From positions 388,354-452,353 of the forward strand of contig NZ_SMCS01000004.1 of NCBI RefSeq assembly GCF_004342265.1: 64,000 nt of DNA. The letters are read 5' to 3'. This document shows positions 44,167 to 52,417 of this stretch, in pieces. This DNA is from Luteibacter rhizovicinus. GTDB taxonomy: Bacteria > Pseudomonadota > Gammaproteobacteria > Xanthomonadales > Rhodanobacteraceae. The position numbers were made by a program, and so were the translations under genes. The first letter of the stretch is position 1, and each line of letters starts with the position of its first letter. The notes beneath the pieces are model-generated. The model ran no database searches. It was not told the DNA's origin and saw only the letters and a program-made list of their open reading frames with translations.

Positions 44167-44198
44167 AAAAAAAGGGAGCCTTTCGGCTCCCTTTTTTT
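44167..44198. terminator. Bidirectional terminator between pilU and the BON gene
   Basis: AAAAAAAGGGAGCC, a short TTTC loop, then GGCTCCCTTTTTTT. The 7-bp GC stem has A/T runs on both sides, so it can end both pilU (+) and the converging BON-domain gene (-). Confidence 0.92.
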
Positions 44199-44215
44199 AC
44201 CGCTCGCGAAACGTC

Positions 44216-44581
44216 TTACTTAGCGTCGGCAGCCGGCGCAACTGTCAGCCCGCTTGCATCGACGCTCTTCACGCCCTTGACCGCCTTCGCGATCTTCTCG
44301 GCGTTGGTCTTTTCCTTGGCCGTGGTGACGCTACCCGTCAGCGCGACGACACCTTCGGTCGTCGTCACGGAGATGTCCGAGCCGTGGACAGCTTTCTTCG
44401 TAGCGAATTCCGATTTCACCTTGGTGGTAATCCAGGCATCGTCGGCCTTGCCGGGGACGGTCTGGTTGTCGCTGGTCTTGGCAGCGGAATCCTGGGCGCT
44501 CACCTGGGCGAACGGTACTGCGCCGAGGCCTGTAACAAGGGCGGCAGCAAAGAGGGCCTTACGAATGGTTGCATGGTTCAT
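44216..44581 (-). CDS. BON-domain periplasmic protein (OsmY-like)
   Basis: A 121-residue exported protein with a signal peptide (MNHATIRKALFAAALVTGLG, then AVPFAQVSA) and one BON domain: DDAWITTKVKSEFATKKAVH, DISVTTTEGVVALTGSVTTA, and AEKIAKAVKGVKSVD. BON domains are thought to bind membranes or envelope ligands, often under osmotic stress. AAGGAG precedes the ATG at 44581 by a normal distance; an ATG at 44596 would place that site inside the coding sequence. Confidence 0.9.
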   Translation of the reverse strand: MNHATIRKALFAAALVTGLGAVPFAQVSAQDSAAKTSDNQTVPGKADDAWITTKVKSEFATKKAVHGSDISVTTTEGVVALTGSVTTAKEKTNAEKIAKAVKGVKSVDASGLTVAPAADAK

Positions 44582-44810
44582 GGTGAACTCCTTCATGGAT
44601 GGGACGACGGTAAGTGCTGCGTTCGGCAGCGGTCGTACCGCGGCGCCAATAGAAACAGCGCATCCGTGAACGATTCGTGCCCTGCGCGACGGTTCGTTCA
44701 GATATCCGTTTAGGGTGTATTCGGTTTGGCAAGCCGGCAAGAAGGTTCTTCATGCCTTGTCGGGAAGGGCTCGGCTTTGCCATCGCTTTCGCGCTCGGAC
44801 GTTTCGGGGG

Positions 44811-45049
44811 GAGCCGTCGGCCACCACCCTCGACGCTCCGGCTTCACCGTCGCTCGGGGAAGGAGAGCCGCTGCGCGGCTTGTGTCTGATGGCTGCGCCC
44901 CGTCGCGCCCGCGCTGCGGGCGGGGGTTTTTGATTCGGCATCCTTGCCTCAGCAAAAACGGCGGACCGTCCAGGTCCGCCCCCTGCGGGCCTTTTCCGCC
45001 CGCAGCGCTCGGTTGCGCAAGTCGCGTCGAGGGTGGTGGCCGACGGCTC
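44811..45049. repeat. Perfect 26-bp inverted repeat, 187-bp spacer
   Basis: Arms at 44811-44836 (GAGCCGTCGGCCACC...) and 45024-45049 (...GGTGGCCGACGGCTC) are exact reverse complements. No transposase is encoded between them. They could be ends of a small non-autonomous element or a structured RNA. Confidence 0.85.
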
Positions 45050-45183
45050 TGCCGAACGCTGCGGTCACGTGGGGGAAAGCATGGCGTCGACGCATGGGTA
45101 TAGCTGACCCCATGCCTGTGCACGCCTGCCCATGTGCTCGGCTCGTGCTCTCCCCACAGCCAACCGCAACCGACGGTGCCGTG

Positions 45184-45300
45184 GCCGGGTTGGCCCTTGG
45201 GGCCGCCTTAGCCGAGAGCCGCCATACCCAGTTGGAGCGAAAGCGGGACTACGGCCCGCTCCCGCAGGGACGGCGCCGAAGGCCCCAAGGGCCAACCCGG
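45184..45300. repeat. Perfect 20-bp inverted repeat, 76-bp spacer
   Basis: CCGGGTTGGCCCTTGGGGCC at 45185-45204 is the exact reverse complement of 45281-45300; pairing continues outward with a few mismatches (GCCGTGG against TCGCGGC). It lies 135 bp after the first inverted repeat and the two do not share sequence. Confidence 0.82.
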
Positions 45301-45420
45301 TCGCGGCTTCCCCGACGCACGAGCGTGAGCCGACGAAGCCGCGGATAACACGAGCCAACCAGCGACTGTCCTTACCCAAAGAGCGGCCAGACGCGAGAGA
45401 TCGTCCCCTAATGCGTGAAA

Positions 45421-45447
45421 AAAAAGGGCGCCCGAAGGCGCCCTTTT
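45421..45447 (-). terminator. Rho-independent terminator of the lipoprotein gene
   Basis: AAAAAGGGCGCC, CGAA loop, GGCGCCCTTTTT. It is 20 bp beyond the stop of the - strand lipoprotein gene; the A-run on the left becomes the U-tract in that direction, and the T-run on the right would also allow + strand termination. Confidence 0.9.
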
Positions 45448-45466
45448 TCACTGCGTAGCGAATGCC

Positions 45467-47254
45467 TTACTTAAGTTCGCTCTGGCCGGTGATGACCATG
45501 CCCTTGTCGTCGACATGCGCTTCGGCGGATACCGAAACGATGCGATCAGCCTGTGCACGCATCGTCTGGAACTGCAGCTTCGAACGCTGTGCGGCGGCGG
45601 CGCCCTCTTTCTCCGGGTCCGCATCGGTGCCGTCGGCAGCCGCTGCACTGGCCGCGGTGGCTTCGGCATAGGCTTCGGCCTTCTCCGACATCAGGTCGAT
45701 CCACGTGCGATACATATCGCCGGTCAGGTGCATGCGTGCCGAGCGGCCCGCATCGCCCGTGCTGGCTTTCAGTGCGTCGCCAAGACGTGCGTCTTCGCCC
45801 TGACCGAAACCGATCGCGAGCGCGATATCGCTCATGGCGGCCCACGCAGGCTGACCGACCATGGCGGTAAGGTTCTGCGGAAGCGCGGCAGGCTTGCCGT
45901 CATTGGCGAGCTTCAGGTTCACGCCGCCGAGCACGGTCTGGCCGAGCGCGACCAGGCCCGCCGGATTGCGCGTGCCGATCACGATGCGACCGCTGAACGT
46001 GGGCACCTGCGTGGCGGCAGCGGGATCGGCTGCCTTGAACGAATCGAGCACGATGCGCAGACCGCGGATGTCGCCGAACGGCGGAATGGCCGCCTGCTGC
46101 ATGGTCGAACCGACCTTGGCGAAACCGTCGTTGAGATCGGTCAGGCTGGGGCAGGTGAACGGCTTGGCGGCAACGGCGTCGGCCTGGGCGGTCCAGAACG
46201 TACGCAGCTGTTCCATGGGCAGAGCGATGCTGACGTCGAACGGAGCGTCGGCGTTCTGACCAAGACCCGGCAGTTCGACCTTCAGGCCCGAGAATGCCTT
46301 CGTGACGTCGTCGGCAAGGGCGATGTCGAAGCGCTGGTCCTGATGCTTCGCATCCAGACGGGTATAGCCGAAGCTCATGGACGGAACGCGCGAGGCGATA
46401 CGTGCCGCATCGGTCTGGCAGCTAGCCGGAACTTCCGGCGCGGCGGCCGGCGCAGGCTCGCCGTTTGCCGTGGCTTCGGCGACGGCTTTGTGCTTGAGCA
46501 GGGACGTGAACAGCGGGTCCTTGCCTCCGGCGATCAGCGGCAGCAGGCGAACCATATCGACCTGGCCGACGGCGTAAGGCTTATAGCCCTTTTCCTTGGC
46601 CAGATCGTCGAGGCGGCCATCGTCCTGGATGTTCTTCGCGGGGCGGTCGAGGCCCAGCGCCTGACGGACCAGCGGTTCGCCGGCATCGGCGGGCAGCAGC
46701 GTACCCACGGCCTGCTTGCCGACGACCGCGAGGATCAGCTGTACGCCCGAATCCTTCGGCGTGACGTGGCGATAGGACTGTCCGCCGACGGTGGCCGTTT
46801 CAAGCTTCTGGCCGTAAGCCGTTTCGATACGGCCGACCAGACCTTCGAAAGCCGTCGGGTCGGCCAGCTCGACGCGGGCGACCGGGCTGAGGCCCAGGCC
46901 GAAGAAGGCAGTCCTGCCCTTCAGGTCGAAACCGTCGTTTTTCGCGACCTGCTCGATGGTTTTGCCATCGAGTTCCGCCGCGAGGGCATTGATCAGGCGG
47001 GCGCCTTCGGCATTGCCCTTGGCAGTGAGCTGGTCGGCGGCCGCCTTCATCTGCAACACCTGGGCGGGCAGCTGCGTATTGAGCTGCGCGATCATGGCGT
47101 TACGGGTGTCGTCGTCCAGTACGTCGAGGTTCGCCAGCACGTACGGGGTGTCGGCCGGCACGAAGGCCAGCGGAGCATCCTTGTCTTTGTGGCCGCAGGC
47201 CGCCAGCAGGACGCTGGTAAGGCCGAGCGCGATCAATCGCTTCGTCGGTCGCAT
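45467..47254 (-). CDS. Large lipoprotein of unknown function
   Basis: A 595-residue protein whose N-terminus (MRPTKRLIALGLTSVLLAACG) is a lipoprotein signal with lipobox LAAC; the residues after Cys are GHKDKD, suggesting outer-membrane or at least periplasmic anchoring. The body is alpha/beta, with FVPADTPYVLANLDVLDDD near the start, DLKGRTAFFGLGLSPVARVE, and a region about residues 400-500 with DIRGLRIVLDSF and FSGRIVIGTRNPAGL. It resembles DUF3352-type proteins in general style, but no family is assigned with confidence. The ATG at 47254 has GGGG 6 bp upstream. It stands alone, 74 bp downstream of pyrB. Confidence 0.8.
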   Translation of the reverse strand: MRPTKRLIALGLTSVLLAACGHKDKDAPLAFVPADTPYVLANLDVLDDDTRNAMIAQLNTQLPAQVLQMKAAADQLTAKGNAEGARLINALAAELDGKTIEQVAKNDGFDLKGRTAFFGLGLSPVARVELADPTAFEGLVGRIETAYGQKLETATVGGQSYRHVTPKDSGVQLILAVVGKQAVGTLLPADAGEPLVRQALGLDRPAKNIQDDGRLDDLAKEKGYKPYAVGQVDMVRLLPLIAGGKDPLFTSLLKHKAVAEATANGEPAPAAAPEVPASCQTDAARIASRVPSMSFGYTRLDAKHQDQRFDIALADDVTKAFSGLKVELPGLGQNADAPFDVSIALPMEQLRTFWTAQADAVAAKPFTCPSLTDLNDGFAKVGSTMQQAAIPPFGDIRGLRIVLDSFKAADPAAATQVPTFSGRIVIGTRNPAGLVALGQTVLGGVNLKLANDGKPAALPQNLTAMVGQPAWAAMSDIALAIGFGQGEDARLGDALKASTGDAGRSARMHLTGDMYRTWIDLMSEKAEAYAEATAASAAAADGTDADPEKEGAAAAQRSKLQFQTMRAQADRIVSVSAEAHVDDKGMVITGQSELK

Positions 47255-47341
47255 GTATTTCCCCATGGTTATCATCTATGTCGCAGGTCGGCATTATGCC
47301 GAATCGCCCCGCATCCTGTACGGATCCACTGCCGGAGGGCG

Positions 47342-48268
47342 CTAGCGCCCCATGACCTCCGCCAGTACCGCCATGCGTACGAATACGCCGTTGGCGACCT
47401 GTTCCAGAATGCGCGACTGGGCACCGTCCGCGACGTCGGTCGCGATCTCGATGCCCCGGTTGATGGGGCCGGGGTGCATGACCAGGCATCCGGGTGCCGC
47501 GCGCTTCAGTCGCGCGCCGTCCAGGCCGTAACGGGTGAAGTAGGCCTGTTCGTCCGGCAGGTCGGTCGCCGCCATGCGCTCTTTCTGAAGGCGCAGCATG
47601 ATGACCGCATGGGCCCCTTCGATGGCTCTGTCGAAGTTGTCGTAAATTTTGCAGCCCGGGACCTCGGCCGGATCGGGCATCAGCGATGCCGGACCGCACA
47701 GGCGGATTTCCTTCGCACCCAATGCCGAAAACGCGTGCACATCGGAGCGGGCGACGCGCGAATGCTTCACGTCGCCGCAGATGGTGACGATCAGATCGCT
47801 GAAATCGGGATGGTGCTGGCGGATGGTCAGCGCGTCGAGCAGGCCCTGGGTGGGGTGCGCGCGATTGCCGTCGCCGGCGTTGATCACGGCGACGCCACTC
47901 ATGGCGTGGCGGACCAGCGACTCGGGCGTGCCCGATTCCTTGTGCCGGACGATGATGGCGTCCATGTGCATGGCTTCAAGCGTGTGCAACGTGTCGAAAA
48001 GCTCTTCGCCCTTCGCGGTCGACGAGAAGCCGATGTCGAAATTGATGACGTCGGCACCGAGGCGCCGTGCCGCCAGTTCGAACGATGTGCGCGTACGCGT
48101 CGACGGTTCGAAGAACAGGTTCAGTACGGTGCGTCCGGCCAGCAGGTCGAGCTTGCGCGTGCCATGGGCGCAGCCGTCGCGCATCGTTCCCGCGCGGTCT
48201 AGCAGTCGCTCGATCGTCTCGCGCGGCAGGTTCTCCAGCGTGGTCAGATGGCGCAGACGGTTGGACAT
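47342..48268 (-). CDS. pyrB: Aspartate carbamoyltransferase PyrB
   Basis: Condenses carbamoyl phosphate and aspartate in pyrimidine synthesis. The 308 residues include the carbamoyl-phosphate site FFEPSTRTRTSFE, the 80s-loop region GFSSTAKGEELFDT, HPTQGLLDALTI and MHPGPINRGIEI. No pyrI, pyrR or pyrC-like partner is adjacent, unlike P. aeruginosa where pyrR precedes and a dihydroorotase-like gene follows. The gene order pyrB-ruvX-yqgE is otherwise as in Pseudomonas. Confidence 0.97.
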   Translation of the reverse strand: MSNRLRHLTTLENLPRETIERLLDRAGTMRDGCAHGTRKLDLLAGRTVLNLFFEPSTRTRTSFELAARRLGADVINFDIGFSSTAKGEELFDTLHTLEAMHMDAIIVRHKESGTPESLVRHAMSGVAVINAGDGNRAHPTQGLLDALTIRQHHPDFSDLIVTICGDVKHSRVARSDVHAFSALGAKEIRLCGPASLMPDPAEVPGCKIYDNFDRAIEGAHAVIMLRLQKERMAATDLPDEQAYFTRYGLDGARLKRAAPGCLVMHPGPINRGIEIATDVADGAQSRILEQVANGVFVRMAVLAEVMGR

Positions 48269-48305
48269 GACAGCCTCGGATAAGGGTGGGAACGGAGTGG
48301 GTTAT

Positions 48306-48335
48306 TTGTAGGGGCGCTCAAGGACGCTTCTACAA
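48306..48335. repeat. REP-like hairpin between ruvX and pyrB
   Basis: TTGTAGGGGCG at 48306-48316 pairs with CGCTTCTACAA at 48325-48335, allowing two G:T pairs. It shares the GTAGGRGCGC core with the other elements and separates ruvX from pyrB. Confidence 0.7.
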
Positions 48336-48359
48336 CGGAAGGGTGGGGCATGCGTCCAA

Positions 48360-48779
48360 TCACGACTGTGCCAGCCAGCTTTCGAGAATGACAGCCGCAG
48401 CCTCCGCGTCGATGGTCAGTGCGTCGGACCGTTTGCGCAGTCCCGCGGCGCGGCCCGCGGCGAAACGCCGGGCGGCTTCCTGGGAACTGTGGCGCTCGTC
48501 CACCAGGGCGACCGGCAGCCCGTAACGTTCGCCGATCCGCGTGGCGAATTTGCGCGCGGTGCGCGTCATCGGCTGGTCCTTGCCGTCGATATCCAGCGGG
48601 AGCCCCACGACCAGTTCGACGGGAAGCCATTCGCCGCGAAGCCGGTCGATAACCTGCCAGTCCGGTTCGCCGTCGCGAACGGGAACGGCGGCCAATCCGC
48701 GCGCGGTGCCGGTCAGGCGATTGCCCACGGCGATACCCACGATTTTCGTGCCGACATCGAAACCGAACAGGGAGCTCAT
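48360..48779 (-). CDS. ruvX: RuvX/YqgF family pre-16S rRNA nuclease
   Basis: A 139-residue RNase H-fold protein, known to act in 5' end maturation of 16S rRNA and possibly on Holliday junctions. The first metal-binding Asp is in LFGFDVGTKIVGIAVGN; VELVVGLPLDIDGKDQPMT and LVDERHSSQEAARRF follow, the latter with the second acidic site. It starts 7 bp after yqgE and is probably cotranscribed. Confidence 0.96.
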   Translation of the reverse strand: MSSLFGFDVGTKIVGIAVGNRLTGTARGLAAVPVRDGEPDWQVIDRLRGEWLPVELVVGLPLDIDGKDQPMTRTARKFATRIGERYGLPVALVDERHSSQEAARRFAAGRAAGLRKRSDALTIDAEAAAVILESWLAQS

Positions 48780-48786
48780 CGTGCGG

Positions 48787-49350
48787 TCAGGCGTGACCGG
48801 CGTAGCCGGCGAGCTGGAAAGGATCGACGCCCATGAGCCCCGCGGCCGCGATCCAGCGTTCCTCGAGCGGCGTATCGAACACGATGCGTTCGTGGGCCTG
48901 CGTGGTCAGCCATGCGTTGTCGATGAGTTCCTTTTCGAGCTGTCCCGCGTCCCATCCGGCATACCCCAGGGTGAGTAATGCGCGGCGCGGGCCTTCGCCC
49001 GCCGCTATCGCCACCAGAATGTCGCGCGACGTGGTGACCGACCATTCTTCGTTCACGCGGTAACTGGAGTCCCAGTGACCGACCTCGCGATGCAGGACGA
49101 AACCGCGCTCCTGCTGGATGGGGCCGCCGATCAATACGGGGTAATCGGCGATTTCGGGATCGTCGCAGGTCAGCTTCATCTGCGCGAGGACATCGCCCAG
49201 CCGGTATTCGGATATCTGGTTGATCAGCAGACCGACCGCGCCATCTTCCCCGTGCTGGCAGAGAAAGGCGACGCCGCGCGCGAACGGAGGTTCGGCGAGG
49301 GTGGGCATGGCGATGAGAAACTGCCCAGCGAAGGTGTTGGCGATCGTCAT
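48787..49350 (-). CDS. yqgE: YqgE/AlgH family protein (UPF0301)
   Basis: A 187-residue protein with FAGQFLIAMPTLAEPPFARG at its start and GPIQQERGFVLHRE, GYAGWDAGQLEKELIDNAWL further on, all hallmarks of the AlgH family. P. aeruginosa AlgH influences alginate regulation, but the molecular activity is unknown. The yqgE-ruvX pair is widely conserved. Confidence 0.95.
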   Translation of the reverse strand: MTIANTFAGQFLIAMPTLAEPPFARGVAFLCQHGEDGAVGLLINQISEYRLGDVLAQMKLTCDDPEIADYPVLIGGPIQQERGFVLHREVGHWDSSYRVNEEWSVTTSRDILVAIAAGEGPRRALLTLGYAGWDAGQLEKELIDNAWLTTQAHERIVFDTPLEERWIAAAGLMGVDPFQLAGYAGHA

Positions 49351-49452
49351 GGCCGCATTGTAGCCGCTCGCCGTGACGGGTGTGTGCGAAGCGGTTCAGC
49401 GAGATATTTGTAGGGTTTATTCCCAGAGCTTCATCCACGAAAGGAGATCGAG

Positions 49453-49761
49453 ATGCTGCGTTACGCCTTACCCGCGCTGGCCCTGTTCATGGCGCTCGGC
49501 GCACATGCTTCCTCGCCAAAAGCGTGGGCCGACGACGACGCCCGCATCCAGAAGGCGTGCCGGGCCGCCAGCGGCCTTGCCGACGTGAAGCCGGTCGGGC
49601 GGATCATCCGTTACGACGACCGTATCCCGGTGAGCGCGCTGGTGCTCGAAGGGCGCTATCCGCAGAAGCATATGGCGGGGAAAACGGGCAGGGAGCTTTG
49701 CGTGTTCGAGAGGAAAACGGGGACGGCGTCGGTGAGCGAGGCGGATCAGTTGTTGCCGTAA
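49453..49761 (+). CDS. Small secreted protein, unknown function
   Basis: A 102-residue protein with a clear ribosome-binding site (AAAGGAGAT, 5-6 bp before the ATG) and a signal peptide ending near AHA-SS at residue 19. The mature part has two cysteines (C36 and C83) that could pair in the periplasm, a basic patch and KTGRELCVFERKTGTASVSE. It is alone on the + strand between yqgE and the TonB-like gene, converging on a palindrome. The family was not recognised. Confidence 0.75.
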   Translation: MLRYALPALALFMALGAHASSPKAWADDDARIQKACRAASGLADVKPVGRIIRYDDRIPVSALVLEGRYPQKHMAGKTGRELCVFERKTGTASVSEADQLLP

Positions 49762-49797
49762 GGAAGGCTTTACGAGGAATCGCTTCGCAGCGCTTTT

Positions 49798-49845
49798 TCC
49801 CCCTCACCGTCATTCCGGCGCACGCCGGAATGACGGTGAGGGGGA
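49798..49845. repeat. Perfect 23-bp-arm palindrome, CCGTCATTCCGGCG type
   Basis: Bases 49798-49820 and 49823-49845 are reverse complements with a 2-base loop. The core TCATTCCGGCG is a widespread intergenic repeat in proteobacteria and differs from the GTAGGAGCGC family found elsewhere in this window. It lies between convergent genes, where it can serve as a terminator. Confidence 0.85.
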
Positions 49846-49876
49846 TGCAACGGTGAGGGGAGGGAATCCCCCCCCC

Positions 49877-50737
49877 TCAATAATTGCGCAACACATTCCC
49901 CGGCAAAAACTGCCACGTACGCGTGATGTACAGCTCATCCACCTTGCTCTTATCCGGCGGCAGGCTGGGGAAGGGGGCTGAAAGGCGCACGATGCGCTGG
50001 GCGGCATCGTCCAGCAGCTTGTGCCCGGAACTCTTGATGACGTCCATGCTCTTGATGCTGCCGTCGCGGTTCAGGCCAACGGTAAGCACCAGTTCTCCGT
50101 GCATGTCCTGCCGGCGTGCCTCGTCGGGATAGTTGAGGTTGCCCACGCGTTCCACGCGGCCGACCCAGCCCTTCATATAGGCGGCATAGACGTATTCGCG
50201 CGTGTTCGAAGAGATGTACTTCTTCTTCGGGCGCTTGGCATACGCCTGCGACTGCTCGCGCACTTCGGCGCTGAGGCGCGCCATTTCGAGCTTGCGCTCC
50301 ACTTCCTCGTCGGAAACGGGCACGGGGCGTTCGCGCTGGGTTGTGCGCTCTTTCTGGGTGTCGACCGTGAAGCCGGTGGCGCCGCTGGTGGTCAGCAGCT
50401 GGGCATCCGCGGCTTCGCGCGGTGCCGGAGCCGAGGCTTCCTTCGGCGTGGGGACGACGCCCCGGTTGGGCGTGGGCAACGGGCCGGACACGGGCTCGGA
50501 CGGACGCGCCGCCTTGTCCCGGTCGCCGCCGCCCGAGTTATTCGCCTGCGCCAGGAAGTCCGCTTTGTCCGGTGCTTCGCTGTTGGCGACGTCCACGAGG
50601 GTGACGTCCAGCGTCGGCAGGCTGGGTTTCGGCTTGTCGAAGTCGAACGTGATGCCGAGGACCACCACGCCGTGCACTAGCAGGGAAAAGAGCAGGGTGG
50701 CGCCGATCAGGTCGGCGCCGGTGGGGCGGGAAGTCAT
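49877..50737 (-). CDS. tonB: TonB-like energy transducer (TonB3 position)
   Basis: A 286-residue protein with an N-terminal helix (LIGATLLFSLLVHGVVVLGI; the His of the TonB SxxxH-type motif is present), a Pro-rich and charged periplasmic linker and a C-terminal TonB domain (NLNYPDEARRQDMHGELVL, VGLNRDGSIKSMDVIKSSG). In P. aeruginosa the gene at this position, tonB3, is needed for twitching motility. The linker is not the long Pro-Lys/Pro-Glu repeat of classical TonB. The ATG overlaps the gshB stop. Confidence 0.9.
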   Translation of the reverse strand: MTSRPTGADLIGATLLFSLLVHGVVVLGITFDFDKPKPSLPTLDVTLVDVANSEAPDKADFLAQANNSGGGDRDKAARPSEPVSGPLPTPNRGVVPTPKEASAPAPREAADAQLLTTSGATGFTVDTQKERTTQRERPVPVSDEEVERKLEMARLSAEVREQSQAYAKRPKKKYISSNTREYVYAAYMKGWVGRVERVGNLNYPDEARRQDMHGELVLTVGLNRDGSIKSMDVIKSSGHKLLDDAAQRIVRLSAPFPSLPPDKSKVDELYITRTWQFLPGNVLRNY

Positions 50738-51675
50738 TGGGCCTCGATGGCGTCGAAGAGCAGCCCGGCAATATTAAGGCCGAACTGGGCGTCGAGTTCA
50801 CGGATGCATGTCGGGGATGTGACGTTGATCTCGGTCAGGTAGTCGCCGATGACGTCGAGACCCACGAAACGCAGTCCACGCTTGCGAAGTTCGGGCGCCA
50901 CCTGGGCGGCGATCCAGCGATCGCGCTCGCTGAGCGGCACGCCTTCGCCGCGTCCGCCGGCCGCAAGATTGCCGCGGAATTCGTCGCCCTGCGGGATGCG
51001 CGCCAGAGCGTAGGGCACCGGCTCGCCGTCGATCAGCAGGATGCGCTTGTCGCCGCTGACGATCTCAGGGATGTATTTCTGCGCGATCGCAAAATGTTTC
51101 GCCCCGTCGAGCAGGGTTTCCAGCATGGAATTCAGGTTGCTGTCGCCATGGCGTACGCGGAAGATGCCGCGCCCGCCCATGCCGTCCAGCGGCTTCAGCA
51201 CTGCCTCGCCATGTTCGGCGACGAAGCGCTTCAGTTCGCCCGCATCGCGGGAAACCAGCGTCGGCGCGATGCACTGGGGGAAATCCAGGGCGAACAGTTT
51301 CTCGTTGCAGTCGCGCAGGGAGCGCGGATCGTTGACCACGCGCGTGCCGGCGCGCTGGGCCCGTTCGAGGACCATGGTGTCGTAGACGAACTGGCTGTCG
51401 ACCGGCGGGTCTTTGCGGGCGAGGGCGATATCGATCTCGCCCAGTGGGCGCCAGGCGGCCTCGCCCAGCGTGTACCAGTTCGCCGGGTCCTCGCGGACGG
51501 CGAGCGGACGCAGCCTGGCCCAGGCGTCGCCTCCACGCAGGGCCAGGTCGCCCTGCTCCATGTAAAACAGGGTATGTCCGCGGCGCTGGGCTTCCAGCAG
51601 CATGGCGAACGTAGAGTCCTTGGCGATCTTGATGGAACGGATCGGGTCCATGAGGACGGCGACGGAAAGGGGCAT
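50734..51675 (-). CDS. gshB: Glutathione synthetase GshB
   Basis: ATP-grasp ligase joining gamma-glutamylcysteine and glycine. The 313 residues include VLMDPIRSIKIAKDSTFAML at the start, the ATP-binding loop region VLKPLDGMGGRGIFRV, and the C-terminal ALARIPQGDEFRGNLAAGG and GLDVIGDYLTEINVTSPT, all family motifs. AGGAAG lies before the ATG at 51675. It is divergent from pilG with a 310-bp gap. Confidence 0.97.
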   Translation of the reverse strand: MPLSVAVLMDPIRSIKIAKDSTFAMLLEAQRRGHTLFYMEQGDLALRGGDAWARLRPLAVREDPANWYTLGEAAWRPLGEIDIALARKDPPVDSQFVYDTMVLERAQRAGTRVVNDPRSLRDCNEKLFALDFPQCIAPTLVSRDAGELKRFVAEHGEAVLKPLDGMGGRGIFRVRHGDSNLNSMLETLLDGAKHFAIAQKYIPEIVSGDKRILLIDGEPVPYALARIPQGDEFRGNLAAGGRGEGVPLSERDRWIAAQVAPELRKRGLRFVGLDVIGDYLTEINVTSPTCIRELDAQFGLNIAGLLFDAIEAQ

Positions 51676-51985
51676 GACGGCTTCCTGACCTGCAAAGGCG
51701 AAGCGCGGAGTTTAGTGCCGCGCGAGCTGTCCTGCCCACGGGCGGTGCCTAAAGCCTTTCGGGTTGGCGGCCGACACCCTCTTGGCGAGGGGATTCCCGG
51801 CTAATACGAACAATTCAGCTTGACGTTATGCTGGCCACCCGCTAAACAGCGACACTAGGCGGAACGCCGAAGAGCGTGCCGTCGGGGTGGCTATTTGCCC
51901 CGGTCGTCGATTTGCGCACGGTTAACCGGAACCATCCGGGTTATCGTGGGCCTTGAACTGTAGTCTTGGGTGGTACGGGGGCGTA
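51676..51985. other. Divergent gshB-pilG intergenic region
   Basis: About 310 bp holding the promoters of gshB (-) and the Pil-Chp operon (+). No sigma-54 site or clear -35/-10 pair could be fixed by eye. An in-frame TTG at 51953 would extend pilG upstream but lacks a ribosome-binding site. Confidence 0.5.
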
Positions 51986-52387
51986 GTGAACGAAAACGGA
52001 CGTGGTACCGACCTGGCCGGACTGCGGGTCATGGTCATAGACGACTCGAAAACCATCCGACGTACGGCAGAAACCCTCCTCAAAAAGGAAGGGTGCGACG
52101 TATTGACGGCGGTCGACGGTTTCGAGGCGCTAGCCAAGATTTCAGACCAGAAACCGCACATCATCTTCGTGGACATCATGATGCCCCGGCTCGACGGGTA
52201 TCAGACATGTGCGCTGATAAAGAATAATCCGCACTTCAGGGCTACGCCGGTGATCATGCTGTCGTCCAAGGACGGCCTGTTCGACAAGGCGCGGGGCCGT
52301 ATCGTAGGCGCCGAGCAGTACCTGACCAAACCTTTTACTCGCGACGAGCTACTCGGCGCGATCCACCGATATGCGACTGCCGTTTAA
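51986..52387 (+). CDS. pilG: Twitching motility response regulator PilG
   Basis: A single receiver domain of 133 residues (P. aeruginosa PilG is about 135) that promotes pilus extension and polarisation. Features are LRVMVIDDSKTIRRTAETLL, the phospho-Asp in IIFVDIMMPRLDGY, VIMLSSKDG and YLTKPFTRDELL. The GTG at 51986 has a GGGGG run 4-5 bp upstream. pilH follows 30 bp later. Confidence 0.95.
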   Translation: MNENGRGTDLAGLRVMVIDDSKTIRRTAETLLKKEGCDVLTAVDGFEALAKISDQKPHIIFVDIMMPRLDGYQTCALIKNNPHFRATPVIMLSSKDGLFDKARGRIVGAEQYLTKPFTRDELLGAIHRYATAV

Positions 52388-52417
52388 GTTCGCTGCTGTC
52401 GACGTCTAGGGGGACGC

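Larger units (their letters stand above)
44582..45420. other. Non-coding region with long inverted repeats
   Basis: About 840 bp between the BON gene and the converging lipoprotein terminator. Open frames occur on both strands but none has a plausible ribosome-binding site plus protein-like composition, and several overlap mutually. The region is built around two inverted-repeat pairs (annotated separately). No tRNA or known RNA was recognised. Confidence 0.6.

Noticed and set aside
44710..45123. Open frames of 125-137 codons in the non-coding region after the BON gene
   Set aside because: They overlap on opposite strands, run through inverted-repeat arms and have biased, low-complexity translations without a plausible start.
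51953..51985. Upstream TTG start for pilG
   Set aside because: No ribosome-binding site precedes it, and the GTG at 51986 has one and gives the normal PilG length.
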